Source: Pyxicephalus adspersus (lineage: Eukaryota > Chordata > Amphibia > Anura > Pyxicephalidae). Taken from it: 64,000 nt of DNA. The stretch spans positions 155,656,326 through 155,720,325 of the forward strand of contig NC_092860.1 in the NCBI RefSeq assembly GCF_032062135.1. Direction: 5' to 3'. The position numbers and the translations under genes are program-made. Each line of letters begins with the position of its first letter. Position 1 is the first letter of the stretch. Positions 41,400 through 51,345 of the stretch are shown here, in pieces. The notes beneath the pieces are model-generated. The model did not search any database, was not told where the DNA came from, and saw only the letters and a program-made list of their open reading frames with translations.

Positions 41400-43080
41400 T
41401 TTGGGTGAAGTGGGAGGAAAGGGTTTGTATAATCGAGCCTTTTAAAATTTTCAACAAAGTAGGAAGGAATTGGAACTCATGTCAATGTTTTATCCCTGTC
41501 TATGTCTTCACTAGGTAGATTCCTCCTTGTTTGTTTTCTGGTGACCACCTAGACAGAAAATCCAAAAACTAACAGTTGACACTACAGTAAGAGATAAAAG
41601 CAAATCTCCCTCTTTCTCTTTCCTGGAGGCTCCAAGCCAGCCACCCTCAAACAGGGTTCCACCAGAGGTTGAAAGGAGTTAGTCCTTCCATTTGATAATA
41701 TCTGCATAGTTCTGCAGCCAACACTAGAGCTATCTGTATGACTGTGATGATGTTTATAGATGTCTATAAAGGCAATATTCTAGCCCGGTGGTGGCTTCCT
41801 AAAATATAAGTCAAAATCCTTAACCCTAGTTGGGACCCTTATCATAACCTGTGAGTAAAACTCTAAAACTTGTTCTTTCCCCTACTATTTCACTATAGTT
41901 AGTAATTTAGTTAGTATATAAAACAATGACATGCCTAATATCTCAAATAACTAAAATATTGTTTACATAGTATACACCAAGTAATAAATGCCAGTAAAAT
42001 GTTCTAAAACTCCTAGACTCAATGCTGCTGGCCCACTGACTTCACTGTTTTTAGAAGGTAAGTTAACTCTTGCCAGCGGAGAAAAGAGACGTGAGATCGT
42101 TACACACTTGACATAAGGACACAATGTTATCTACTGGTGGCCAACAATAATGTACAAAAGCACATTTATTCCACATCACAATACTTTTAAAATAATTCAC
42201 ATATCTTGTAGTAATGCTATCTGGGGTGAAGATTAAAACCACAGGGCCCCACAGCAAATATTTTTTGGGCCCTTCTTGTGTCCTACATTGGGAATCTTTG
42301 CCTATACTCACAGAACAACACAGGTAAATCTGTGAGCTTGCAAAGGTCTTATAGTATGCATCCCTAAGGATGAATGAATCATTGTGGGACACTTTACACC
42401 TAGCTGGGTCCTGCAAAGGTAGTATTAGTTTAAAAAAAAAGTATAATAAAAGAGTTATTTTCTACTGTATGGCTGTGTTTAATTCTAGGGACGTTCAGGG
42501 AATGGTAAGGGGTACTACGGTATGTACCCATTTACTCATTTCCCAGGTTGAGGGGCAGATATCTGGGGGTTTCTTTTTAAAAGGGGCTCACAGATTCAAA
42601 ATAAGCCTTCCACCTGCAGCCTCACAACGCAGGGGTCAAGTTGTGGGAAAAAGTCCCTTACCCCATAAATGGCCTTTGCCACTTTTGGGGGCAGGCATGG
42701 GTCAGTTTTTTTGCCAAAAGCAGAGGGGGCTACATGCTTTTTGCTCCCTTGAGTTTTTAGGAAAACAGATTCCAGACCCTTTCTGGATAGGTAAGGGCGC
42801 ACACACTTTCTGCCCCTTTTCCTGTTCAGGAAAGTCCCAAACCAGTTTTAATGTTGTAGGTGGTAAAGGGGGTGGCTTTGGGGGCCAGCAAATCTGGCTG
42901 GCTATGAGTGCTGTCACAATCTGCCTCAGTGCTATCCTACAGCAGAAGGTGACAGCTTATGATAGGCATTGGGATTGATGGTCCTTACTGTAGACTACCC
43001 CTTACGTTCATATACAATAGTGAAACACACATTCATGCTCACCAAACCATAGTGCCATGTCCTCTTCCAGGGTCTTGGAT
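41400..43080. other. Intergenic; one long open frame of unknown nature
   Basis: The + strand is open for 202 codons at 42370-42978. Its translation has low complexity features (repeated KGAH, GKS and PL phrases), no recognisable domain, and overlapping frames on the minus strand, so coding is doubtful. At 42482-42535 a segment (acgttcagggaatggtaagg) resembles the presumed 5' UTR exon border at 43110-43130. Confidence 0.45.
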
Positions 43081-43124
43081 TTGGTTTCTGGGAAGTGTAC
43101 CATTATGAGGGCGTTCAAGAAATG
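43060..43124 (+). promoter_or_regulatory. Candidate 5' UTR exon end of the 43.2-kb NAT8-like gene
   Basis: The segment ggcgttcaagaaatggg ends at a consensus-like donor (gg|gtaagg), about 75 bp before the acceptor tttcttttgcag that precedes the coding exon. A short intron of this kind would place an untranslated exon here. Inferred from splice signals only. Confidence 0.35.
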
Positions 43125-43205
43125 GGTAAGGAGTGCTATGTATTTATTCATGTGATTATAAAAGTTCTATGCAGTTGATCTCTTAATTTTCTTTTGCAGG
43201 ATACC

Positions 43206-43877
43206 ATGAGTGACTATCATATTCGGCTGTACAAAGACTCTGATTACAAGGCAGTACGAGATATGTTTTCCCGAGGCATTAAAGAACACACCAAGACTGC
43301 TTTCCTTCACACTCTTGGTCTCACACGAATCTGGGCTCTCTTGCTGGCCACATTCTTGGTTTTCCTACAGATCACTGGGTCTTTACTCCTCTCCACCACA
43401 GTAGTGACTCTCAGTGTAGTTGCACTTTGGTTCTTGAACAGATATGTATATGCTGCTTATGTTGAATATAGCCTGAATAGTGACATGATGAATATACGGA
43501 AATATTACTTGGAGCGAGATGGTTACTGTTTCTGGGTGGCGGAGCTGGCTGGAGAAGTTGTGGGAATGGTCGCTGCCATTCCTCCATCTCCTCCCAATGG
43601 GGGAAACCAAGTGGAGCTCAAGAGACTGTCAGTTTCACTGAAACACAGAGGAAAAGGGATCGCCAAGGCCTTGTGTAGCAGGGTCATTGACTATGCCCGG
43701 AAGAGAGGCAGCAGTGCTGTGGTGTTGAGTACCTCTTTGTCTCAAATTGATGCTTCAACGTTATATCTCAAGATGGGCTTCAGAAGAACTTTTACTGAAT
43801 ATGCACCATTTATAATAGCAAAATTTATTGACTTCAGGATTTTGTTTTACCAGTTAGACATTCCTGTTCGTAGCTAA
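43206..43877 (+). CDS. NAT8/camello-type N-acetyltransferase, intact copy 2
   Basis: A 223-residue single coding exon, starting MSDYHIRLYKDSDYKAVRDM at the ATG six bases after acceptor cttttgcag. A reading from TTG at 43194 would cross that splice site, so it was not used. A two-part hydrophobic region at about residues 42-57 and 60-78 is the membrane hairpin. Residues 139-156 form the GNAT motif (KRLSVSLKHRGKGIAKAL, R148-G-K-G-I-A153), and AVVLSTSLSQIDASTLYLKM follows. Most similar to the 39.3-kb copy and the 29.1-kb pseudogene, less to the 21.6-kb copy. Likely an ER-membrane acetyl-CoA-dependent acetyltransferase; substrate unknown. A possible polyadenylation signal (AATAAA) is at 44257. 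No lesions are seen. Confidence 0.92.
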   Translation: MSDYHIRLYKDSDYKAVRDMFSRGIKEHTKTAFLHTLGLTRIWALLLATFLVFLQITGSLLLSTTVVTLSVVALWFLNRYVYAAYVEYSLNSDMMNIRKYYLERDGYCFWVAELAGEVVGMVAAIPPSPPNGGNQVELKRLSVSLKHRGKGIAKALCSRVIDYARKRGSSAVVLSTSLSQIDASTLYLKMGFRRTFTEYAPFIIAKFIDFRILFYQLDIPVRS

Positions 43878-44464
43878 GTTGCATCTTCTTTTTAAACATA
43901 CTGTGAAATACTATGTTTGACCATCTTTGACCCTAATAGCTGATGTACATCATGGTTAGATGGTCAAAGTTTTTTTCTATGTATGAGTTCTGAAGTCACT
44001 ATAACATACCTGAATGTACCTTCAGGGTGGTTGAATTTGAATGAGAATGACCAGACACCAGGTCTTCAGCTAAAGACAGGCCAGCGATGATGAATTCAGT
44101 GATGGATCGAGGAACCATGTCTGACCGTCAGCTATAAATTCCCATATAACACAGAGTTTAGTTTCATATTGGGTCATTGTAATTTATGATGTTAAATTGT
44201 ATTAAAAGTAAGTTTATTAACCAAACACATAGGAACAGTTTGGTGTGACAGGGTTAAATAAAAATGTACAGGTGGGAGGTGGGTTAGGATGCCAGTATAA
44301 GGGGTACCATCTAGTGAAACTTATAGCTGCTCCACTATATATATATATATACTGTTTGTCATATATATGTACTGTTTGTACTGTTTATACCATGATCCCA
44401 TGCTAAAAATTAGTCCAGGCATGTAAAAATACTTTTAATAAATAAGAAATGTATGTGTCGGTTA

Positions 44465-44856
44465 AAAATGGGCTCCCATCTGCCTCCTTTAGGTGGGACT
44501 TTGATTTAATCTGCCTCCTCTTTCGCCTCTTTGGTTCCATCTGCTCCTTTAGGTGAGATTTTGGACTTATATGCTTCTTCAACGTGAGACCATGGTCCTA
44601 TTTGCCTCCTCCAAGCAAGACCTTGGTCTTATCTGCCTTCCCAAGATGCGACTTTGGCCTTATCTGCCTCTTCCAGGTGGGACCCTGGTCCTATCTGCCT
44701 TTTTAAGGTAGGTAAATGGTCCTATCTGCCTCCACTAGGCAAGATCTTGGTCTTATCTGCTTCCTCGGGGTGAGACCTTAGTCATGTCTGCTTTCTCCAA
44801 ATTAGACCTTATCTACCTCCAATAGGTGACACCTTGGTCTTATCTGCTTCTTCCAG
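44465..44856. repeat. Minisatellite, about 40-43-bp degenerate unit, left part
   Basis: Repeated tctgcctcctctaggtg, agaccttggtcttatctgc phrases, about nine copies. The array resumes at 45195 after an inserted MITE. Confidence 0.9.
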
Positions 44857-44860
44857 GTAA

Positions 44861-45190
44861 AGCTACGTACACACGTCAGATTTTTATCGCCCGATAATCG
44901 GCATCGGCCAATTATCGGGCGAAAATCTGCCGTGTGTACAGTCGGTGTCGTCCATCGTCCGGACGACCGACCTACTGGATCCACGGACAATGGACGACAG
45001 CCGATCCTAATGAAAGAGAAGGGGAGAGCGCGCAGCAGGGTGCCGCTCCGTCGCTCTCCCCCTCCCCTCTCCATAGAGCATGAACGGTGCTGTATGTACA
45101 GCACCGTTCATGCATCGTGCACTCCCTTGTCGTTGGAAAGGATCGTGAAAGATCCTTTCCAACGACAAAAATTGCAAGTGTGTACGCAGC
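44861..45190. mobile_element. TTAA-like MITE, copy 3, inserted in a minisatellite
   Basis: Inverted ends agctacgtacacac and gtgtgtacgcagc, flanked by gtaa (44857-44860) and ttaa (45191-45194). It contains two strong internal hairpins: 17-bp perfect arms at 45078-45094/45097-45113 and about 16-bp arms around 45130-45167. No transposase. It interrupts the minisatellite, so it inserted after the array formed. Confidence 0.85.
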
Positions 45191-45194
45191 TTAA

Positions 45195-45262
45195 GACTTT
45201 GGTTCAATCTTCCCCTGTAGGTGAGATCTTGGCCTTATCTCCCTTCTCTAGCTAAGCCCTTG
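45195..45262. repeat. Minisatellite, right part
   Basis: Continues the units of 44465-44856 (ggtgagatcttggccttatc) after the MITE. Confidence 0.85.
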
Positions 45263-45264
45263 GT

Positions 45265-46090
45265 ATCATAATCTAATAAATTTGATGCCATAATTTACAA
45301 ATTCTTATACAACTTTATGTTTTCTAAGGAGAAAATTAGAATTTCTAGATATGCGGCCTATGACCACAGACTTTGACCCGACTTTGAAATGCTTCTCGGA
45401 TCAATAACAGGTGCACCTGACCATCAGTAGACCTGCTTTTGACCTGCTTCAAGATTATTTTGCATTCCTATTCACTTGTAGCCTGTGTGTTATGAAGGAA
45501 AATCCATCAACAAGGTCCTTACCCTCACACCCTGTCCATGGTGCCAGGGCACATCAAGGGTCACATCAGAACTAGAAATGGGGGCAAATCTCCTTATTGA
45601 GGTCATTACATACAAAACAGCTATTCAGTTTTCAGCTCATCTTCATACTTAATTTAGGAACACAGCTGTATTTCCCAAACCCCTTGATTTTTCATGATTT
45701 TAGTTTATTGGATTGAGTGGTTGGCTCAGGGACTAGCTATAAGAGATATGAAGTACATTATATCTAGGTCTTTGTTAATAACATTGGGTGGCATGCAGTA
45801 ACCATCAGCCACCAAATTATCATAGCTTACTAATGGAAATTTTATAGGTTGCTTTTGATAACTGCTGCCATTTTTGTTTGGTTTATGGCGGTCTATCTAA
45901 AGCTGGTTTCTCAGTTATGGCTGCATACTGGTGAGTTTAGTTGGCTTCTGGCTCCTTATATTTTGTTGCTCTCTCAAGGTAAGATGCTTGGGCTGGGCTC
46001 TCTCATGTTATATTTTGCTATAATTTTTATATTACGACATGGATCCAGCAGGAAAATTGACATGTACCTGTAGTGGCCACAGCTTTTCGG
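45265..46090. other. Intergenic, nothing firmly recognised
   Basis: A 74-codon hydrophobic open frame at 45849-46073 just precedes the U2-like block; it matches nothing I recognise. Confidence 0.45.
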
Positions 46091-46097
46091 AAGCTTC

Positions 46098-46129
46098 TCG
46101 CTTTTTGGCCTTTTGGCTAAGATCAAGTG
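46098..46129 (+). ncRNA. U2 snRNA 5'-end fragment (pseudogene or target-site remnant)
   Basis: The block ending ggccttttggctaagatcaa gtg corresponds to nucleotides 2-33 of vertebrate U2 snRNA, with two C-to-T differences. Identity stops abruptly after AAGTG; the rest of U2 (branch-point pairing region, Sm site) is absent. No snRNA promoter elements are seen upstream. It is not a functional U2 gene. Confidence 0.8.
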
Positions 46130-46700
46130 AAACACCCTGGAGTCTTTGAGGAGTGCCAATGGTTAGTACACTCTGCAGTATGGGAGGCTGTAGGTGGATG
46201 ACCTCCTATCTCTGGAAGAGGGGAGATCTGCAGTGATGAACCCATGGTTTGGGCAGGCCCAGGGGTACCTTAATACACTTGGCATTTGGGGCAAATGCAC
46301 TGGTATTATTGCACAACTTTTTCACAAAATGCTCCTTGGGCTGGGTCTTTTGGCAAAGGAATTATTATATCTGGCCCAAAGGCCAGCCATGGCACTTATT
46401 TATGTGGGTTTATTGCACCTTGCACTTTGCACCAGACAAATAAGGCACTTGTCCTTCTGGTTTCGCTGCCTGAACATTGGTGTGAATATTGGTGTGGGTC
46501 CCTCTAAGCCACAGGTCTCTCTTTGGGGGAGCCCTTGCTCAGTTGCTAAAGAGGTCTTAGCTCCGGTTGGCCATCAAGTTGGTCCTAGTAAATGGAGCCA
46601 CCCAGTTTCAGCTGTGTGTGGTCAGCATAGGAAGCTTGTCTCCTGCCTAGAGCAATATGCCATGTGGGGATCAGGAAAGAGGTCGTAGTCACCTTAGGGA
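46130..46700 (+). mobile_element. Unidentified sequence fused to the U2 5' end
   Basis: This stretch starts exactly at the end of the U2 match and is open on the + strand in more than one frame (46194-46688, 164 codons; also 46249-46443 and 46286-46507). I do not recognise the product. It could be the 5' region of a U2-targeted non-LTR retrotransposon (Keno type, Tx1 clade) or a template-switch chimera. This is inference from position alone. Confidence 0.35.
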
Positions 46701-46968
46701 TGGGACCATATAAAGCATCTGGTACAATTTTTTGTTTGTTCACATGTGCACTCACTTTTTTGTTGTACTGAGTTGAGGAATTGGATTTTTTTGTTACTAG
46801 AAATATAGATGTGCTGTGTCCACAACATGTAGGCAGAGCTGGAAACTCATGAGTGAAGATTTGACTTTACCCACCAAGTTCATTGAGACTTATGAGAAAC
46901 CATTGAGTTCAACTCATCAGCAGGGATCCATACCTGAAATATTACTTTTAGACAGACAGACCTCTGTC

Positions 46969-47173
46969 CTAATCATCATAATCTTCCTGTCTGACCTTAA
47001 TATTGTAGAAAGATATTCCTTTCCATGTGCCCTTAATAAATGTTTCATTGACAAGCATGGTGAGGACTTTGGCCTGATACGGAACAGTGAGTTCTGCCTT
47101 TACAATGGAGACCACCACCTTCACAGCTTTACCAGGATCATTCTCCATATTAGAGCTGGATGAATAGGTGACC
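46969..47173 (-). pseudogene. Aerolysin-like protein, terminal exon
   Basis: Minus strand, after an acceptor (ttgctag). It reads VTYSSSSNMENDPGKAVKVV and continues KAELTVPYQAKVLTML, then GTWKGISFYNIKV before the stop at 46969. The PGKAV...KAELTVPY pattern and the closing GTWKGISF segment are typical of the C-terminal part of aerolysin-fold beta-pore-forming proteins of fish and amphibians. The frame is open here, but the gene as a whole is broken upstream. Classed as part of the pseudogene spanning to 49309. Confidence 0.75.
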
Positions 47174-47334
47174 TCTAGCAAGAGACAAACATGAACAGAA
47201 TTTATACACATTTAAGTTAGCCAGAAACCCTCCTACATCATTTCAAGTGGTATTAAACCCCAGTGAAAATTTAGAGAAGTGATAGTCACACTCTTACTCT
47301 TAAAGAAAGAGACCTTTTAATTTCATCAATTAAT

Positions 47335-47528
47335 TAAGATTGGAAAAATTTGCTTCGATTTCATTGGTCGTCATTAAGTTCCAGGTTTTGGTGCCACTCA
47401 TTTTGATGTTTGCCTCAATGTCTAAAATCACCGGGATTCCAGCTTTAAAGGTCAAGTCTGCACCAAACCCAAGGGTATGGCTGTTCTCCTCGGAGAAGCG
47501 GCTGGACTCTTTAATAGTCTTACTAAAC
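47335..47528 (-). pseudogene. Aerolysin-like protein, pore-hairpin exon
   Basis: Minus strand, after acceptor ttgttttaccag. FSKTIKESSRFSEENSHTLG is followed by FGADLTFKAGIPVILDIEAN and a KTWNLMTTNEIEANF stretch. Alternating Ser/Thr-rich strands around a central F-x-AGIP segment are characteristic of the membrane-inserting hairpin of aerolysin-like proteins. The expected donor at its 3' end is not obvious. An interspersed repeat begins about 20 bp upstream of the acceptor and runs into the assembly gap. Confidence 0.75.
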
Positions 47529-47548
47529 CTGGTAAAACAAATGACAAT

Positions 47549-47872
47549 TACGGCCAATCAGGAAATAGCCTTAATCACCCTTGGCAATTTAGCTAGTTTA
47601 GACACAGCACTCTGTGTTTGTGCAACGTGTCTCCTTTAGTGCCAAGCCCCTAGCTTGCTGAGTTAGTTCCTGTACACCGGTTGATTAAGTCACTGTTGAT
47701 TCATTTCCCTGTCCAGCACCTATGTTAACCCCAATGGTGCAATCTGGTGTTTCCCTGCCTGTTCCCTTGTGCTGTTCCAGTGTTCCTCTGTATCTGCGGT
47801 GATCCCTGTGTCACCTGTTCCTCTTGTCACTTCCTGTGTCTCCTGTGCTCCCCTGTGCATGAGGTGGCCCCC
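47549..47872 (+). repeat. Interspersed repeat, family R (copy 2), cut by gap
   Basis: Matches 26869-27175 (ggccaatcaggaaatagcc, tttagctagtttag, cctgtgtcacctgttcctc). It sits in the intron just upstream of the aerolysin pore-hairpin acceptor (gene on the minus strand) and continues into the N run. Confidence 0.85.
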
Positions 47873-48761
47873 NNNNNNNNNNNNNNNNNNNNNNNNNNNN
47901 NNNNNNNNNNNNNNNNNNNNNNNNNNNNNNNNNNNNNNNNNNNNNNNNNNNNNNNNNNNNNNNNNNNNNNNNNNNNNNNNNNNNNNNNNNNNNNNNNNNN
48001 NNNNNNNNNNNNNNNNNNNNNNNNNNNNNNNNNNNNNNNNNNNNNNNNNNNNNNNNNNNNNNNNNNNNNNNNNNNNNNNNNNNNNNNNNNNNNNNNNNNN
48101 NNNNNNNNNNNNNNNNNNNNNNNNNNNNNNNNNNNNNNNNNNNNNNNNNNNNNNNNNNNNNNNNNNNNNNNNNNNNNNNNNNNNNNNNNNNNNNNNNNNN
48201 NNNNNNNNNNNNNNNNNNNNNNNNNNNNNNNNNNNNNNNNNNNNNNNNNNNNNNNNNNNNNNNNNNNNNNNNNNNNNNNNNNNNNNNNNNNNNNNNNNNN
48301 NNNNNNNNNNNNNNNNNNNNNNNNNNNNNNNNNNNNNNNNNNNNNNNNNNNNNNNNNNNNNNNNNNNNNNNNNNNNNNNNNNNNNNNNNNNNNNNNNNNN
48401 NNNNNNNNNNNNNNNNNNNNNNNNNNNNNNNNNNNNNNNNNNNNNNNNNNNNNNNNNNNNNNNNNNNNNNNNNNNNNNNNNNNNNNNNNNNNNNNNNNNN
48501 NNNNNNNNNNNNNNNNNNNNNNNNNNNNNNNNNNNNNNNNNNNNNNNNNNNNNNNNNNNNNNNNNNNNNNNNNNNNNNNNNNNNNNNNNNNNNNNNNNNN
48601 NNNNNNNNNNNNNNNNNNNNNNNNNNNNNNNNNNNNNNNNNNNNNNNNNNNNNNNNNNNNNNNNNNNNNNNNNNNNNNNNNNNNNNNNNNNNNNNNNNNN
48701 NNNNNNNNNNNNNNNNNNNNNNNNNNNNNNNNNNNNNNNNNNNNNNNNNNNNNNNNNNNNN
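47873..48761. other. Assembly gap (889 N)
   Basis: Unsequenced. It separates the propeller exon from the aerolysin exons and hides the right end of the repeat at 47549. Confidence 1.
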
Positions 48762-49309
48762 CTGAAAGACATGAACTGGGAAAACTGGAGCCAGGATCCC
48801 GTTCAAACCATTGTATTTTCCTTTAGCCATTGCTTAGCATCTTGTTGTTTAGGTGGATTTCCCTTCACTGCATATAAAACACCACTCGGATCGAAGAACA
48901 TGGCCTCGATACGATCCCAACCTTTGTTGCCTATTTTTGTTGCTGAGCAGTAGACCCGGGGTACATATTCATTCATGGGTCTCGGACCTTTGTAGAAGCA
49001 TCCATCAGTGGTTGTTATATACAAATCTCCACTGGGATAGAAGAAAATGACTTTGAAATTCTATTCATAAATTCCAATTCTTTTGGTAACAGAAAACCAG
49101 TCTTTGTTTTCTTTTCATGGCATTGGTCCAACGTAGAGATCTCCATTGTGGTTGCAGTTAAGATTCCCACCTGGACTGTGGATAACATGGCTCACTTTGT
49201 CAAGTTTCCCAAGGACTGCAACCCTTTCGTGAAAATGATGGTGTTTGTTTTTTTGGGGTTATACCATTTCTTACAGTATTATCCTTCTCTACCACCAACA
49301 GAAGAGTGT
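48762..49309 (-). pseudogene. Tachylectin-2-like beta-propeller exon, decayed
   Basis: Minus strand, beginning at acceptor tttctttttag (first base 49309) and running into the gap. About three propeller repeats are visible: HNGDLYVGPMP; KVIFFYPSGDLYITTTDGCF; ATKIGNKGWDRIEAMFFDPS followed by GVLYAVKG. The recurring FF-x-P-x-G-x-LY and IG-x-x-GW motifs are those of tachylectin-2-type sugar-binding propellers. Lesions: in-frame stops at 49115-49117, 49061-49063 and 48803-48805, and a frame change upstream of about 49230. With the aerolysin exons downstream on the same strand, this is a lectin/pore-forming fusion gene that has decayed. A sequencing-error explanation would need several independent errors. 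Confidence 0.82.
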
Positions 49310-49324
49310 CTAAAAAGAAATAAA

Positions 49325-51255
49325 AAATAATTTTGTTATAATCTATAACACTTTAAAAATACTTGATCTTAGTTGTCGAACACATTTACAAAATATGACC
49401 AACGTTTGTAGACCCCATATGAGCTTGATGGGTTCCCTATATTAAAACCATTGGTAGTAATTTGTGGCTACAACAATCTTCACTGCTCCTGGGAGGGCTG
49501 AGAGGGATTTTTGGGAATAAGTATCCATTTAGTCAAAAGTGCTACTGTGTGGAAAGGTGTTGGACCAGAAGACCAAAAGACATGGCGGCTTGACCAGTTT
49601 TTTGGTAGGGGTTAGGCAGATTCTGCTAGTAGTGGTGATGATGGTGGTTGGAACATATTACCATGGCTCGTATAACAGCTGGTAGACAAACAGCACTTGG
49701 TGTAAACTATATTCTTTGTATGGGTCCTAAAAAGATGATGATAGTGTTTTGGATATGACATAGGTACTGGATGAGAGTAATGAGGAGGATGGTGGTGGTG
49801 GTGGTGATGGGGGGTGCGTGTGGTACTTTGCAACAACACCCAAAATAAATACAAGTTTTTACAATGCAGCAGATACCTCCAACTCTGGGACAGCTCTAAG
49901 ATCATGAAGTAGAGGGGCTTCAGTTTAATGGGTGCCCCTTCTATGAGCTTTTTTTGTGCCCACTTGTGATATGGATCTTTGTGTGTGGTGAATGTAAACA
50001 CAGGGTAAACCATGGACAGACACACATTATTCAATATCTGCCAACTGAATGCTCCCTTGCCCAAGTTACTGGTTGCACATTCCTTGCCATACAAATTGGT
50101 GGAAGCCAGCTTGTTTAAAGAACTGGTGTGTGCTTAGCCCTATTGGAGGATAGCAAGCCGCCATTATTTTTCAAACCAGCCCATCACTATACAAAGACAT
50201 AGCCCGTATTATCTCCTCTTCTCTTAAGAGTGTGTAGCCATGTCAATACGATGGCTGATACTTGGAGCAGTGGCTACTGGCAGGGGCACTACTTGTCCTT
50301 CATGGCTCACTGGGCCAATGTCTTGTGTCTCACTGAGACATTCACTCAGTAGGTTGGTCATGATGATGAGTTGCATTGTTGTCTCCTCTTCTGATTCCTT
50401 TTTTCCACTCAAAAAAGTTCCAAAAGTATTTTCAGGCACATGGTCATTCAGACGTACAACTAGTCAGTCTAGGTGGGAGAAGTCCCCGTGCCAGTGAGTA
50501 CCATATGCACTGGCTCTCCCCCTGCTACCTCTAAACTGGCAATGTGATAGACTGCAGGTCTGCCACAGTGAACAGACAGTAACTGCTATCAAGCTATGGG
50601 GAATGGACGGGTACTGAAAACATGCTCTAGGAGATGGACAGGGACTGCAGACATGCTTAGAAATAGAAAACCTAAACTTCTAATAAAGCTACCAAAAAAG
50701 AGAAAGATGTTTTATAGTACATAGACAGCAAGCAGATAATCAAGATTAGCAGAGGCAGGTTAGGTGCTAACTCAGTCCAGACACTACATTAACAAATTAG
50801 GGCATGAACAAACTGAAGTCAGAAAGATACCCAGGAAATTACAAGGAAATTACAATATCAAGCTATCAATACATAAGATATCATGAGATTTAGAGCTGAG
50901 AACTAGAAGGATACATATATGTAGGTCTTTGTATGAAACAAGAGTCTCCTTTCAGTTCACACAGACCAAACTGACCATTCATCATTCAACTGACACCATT
51001 CTAGCATCTGTCCCAGCCGTTAGCCAACCATCACCCATGGGTACAGCAAATTCTATAGCACTAAAAAGGTCTTTTACTTACCCAAATAAGCAGAAATGGG
51101 GTTCTAGGTGTTGTAGCTGTGAAAGATCCGCTTATATCCAGCCATGCCTCCTAAAAATCCCAGCACATTGACCTTATCCATATTTTGCTATGCCTAACAC
51201 TTTTGCTTTTGGGTGTCCTGGGTCCAATACAGTCCTATCAATACCTCTGCTTGTA
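49325..51255. other. Intergenic, nothing recognised
   Basis: A minus-strand open frame of 160 codons (49612-50094) contains a His run from a (gtg/gat)n tract and no domain I recognise. No further propeller exons were seen upstream of the pseudogene. Confidence 0.45.
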
Positions 51256-51261
51256 TGTTTT

Positions 51262-51345
51262 TATTATTATTATTATTATTATTATTAAACAGGATTTATA
51301 TAGCGCCAACATATTACGCAGCGCTGTACATTAAATATATGCTAC
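51262..51345 (-). mobile_element. L2/CR1-type LINE 3' tail, minus orientation
   Basis: A (tta)n run followed by tttatatagcgccaacatat and tacgcagcgctgtac, the reverse complement of the tail at 10195-10335. Confidence 0.75.

Noticed and set aside
43194..43205. Start of the NAT8-like protein at TTG 43194
   Set aside because: That start lies across the splice acceptor ttttgcag; the ATG at 43206 matches the N-terminus of the other copies.
46098..46129. A functional U2 snRNA gene
   Set aside because: Only the first 33 or so nucleotides are present; the Sm site and snRNA promoter elements are missing.
47720..48953. Open frames of 339-394 codons on both strands
   Set aside because: They run through the 889-base run of N and consist mainly of undefined residues.
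49612..50094. 160-codon minus-strand frame with a His run
   Set aside because: The His run comes from a simple repeat; no recognised domain, and it does not continue the propeller gene upstream of 49309.
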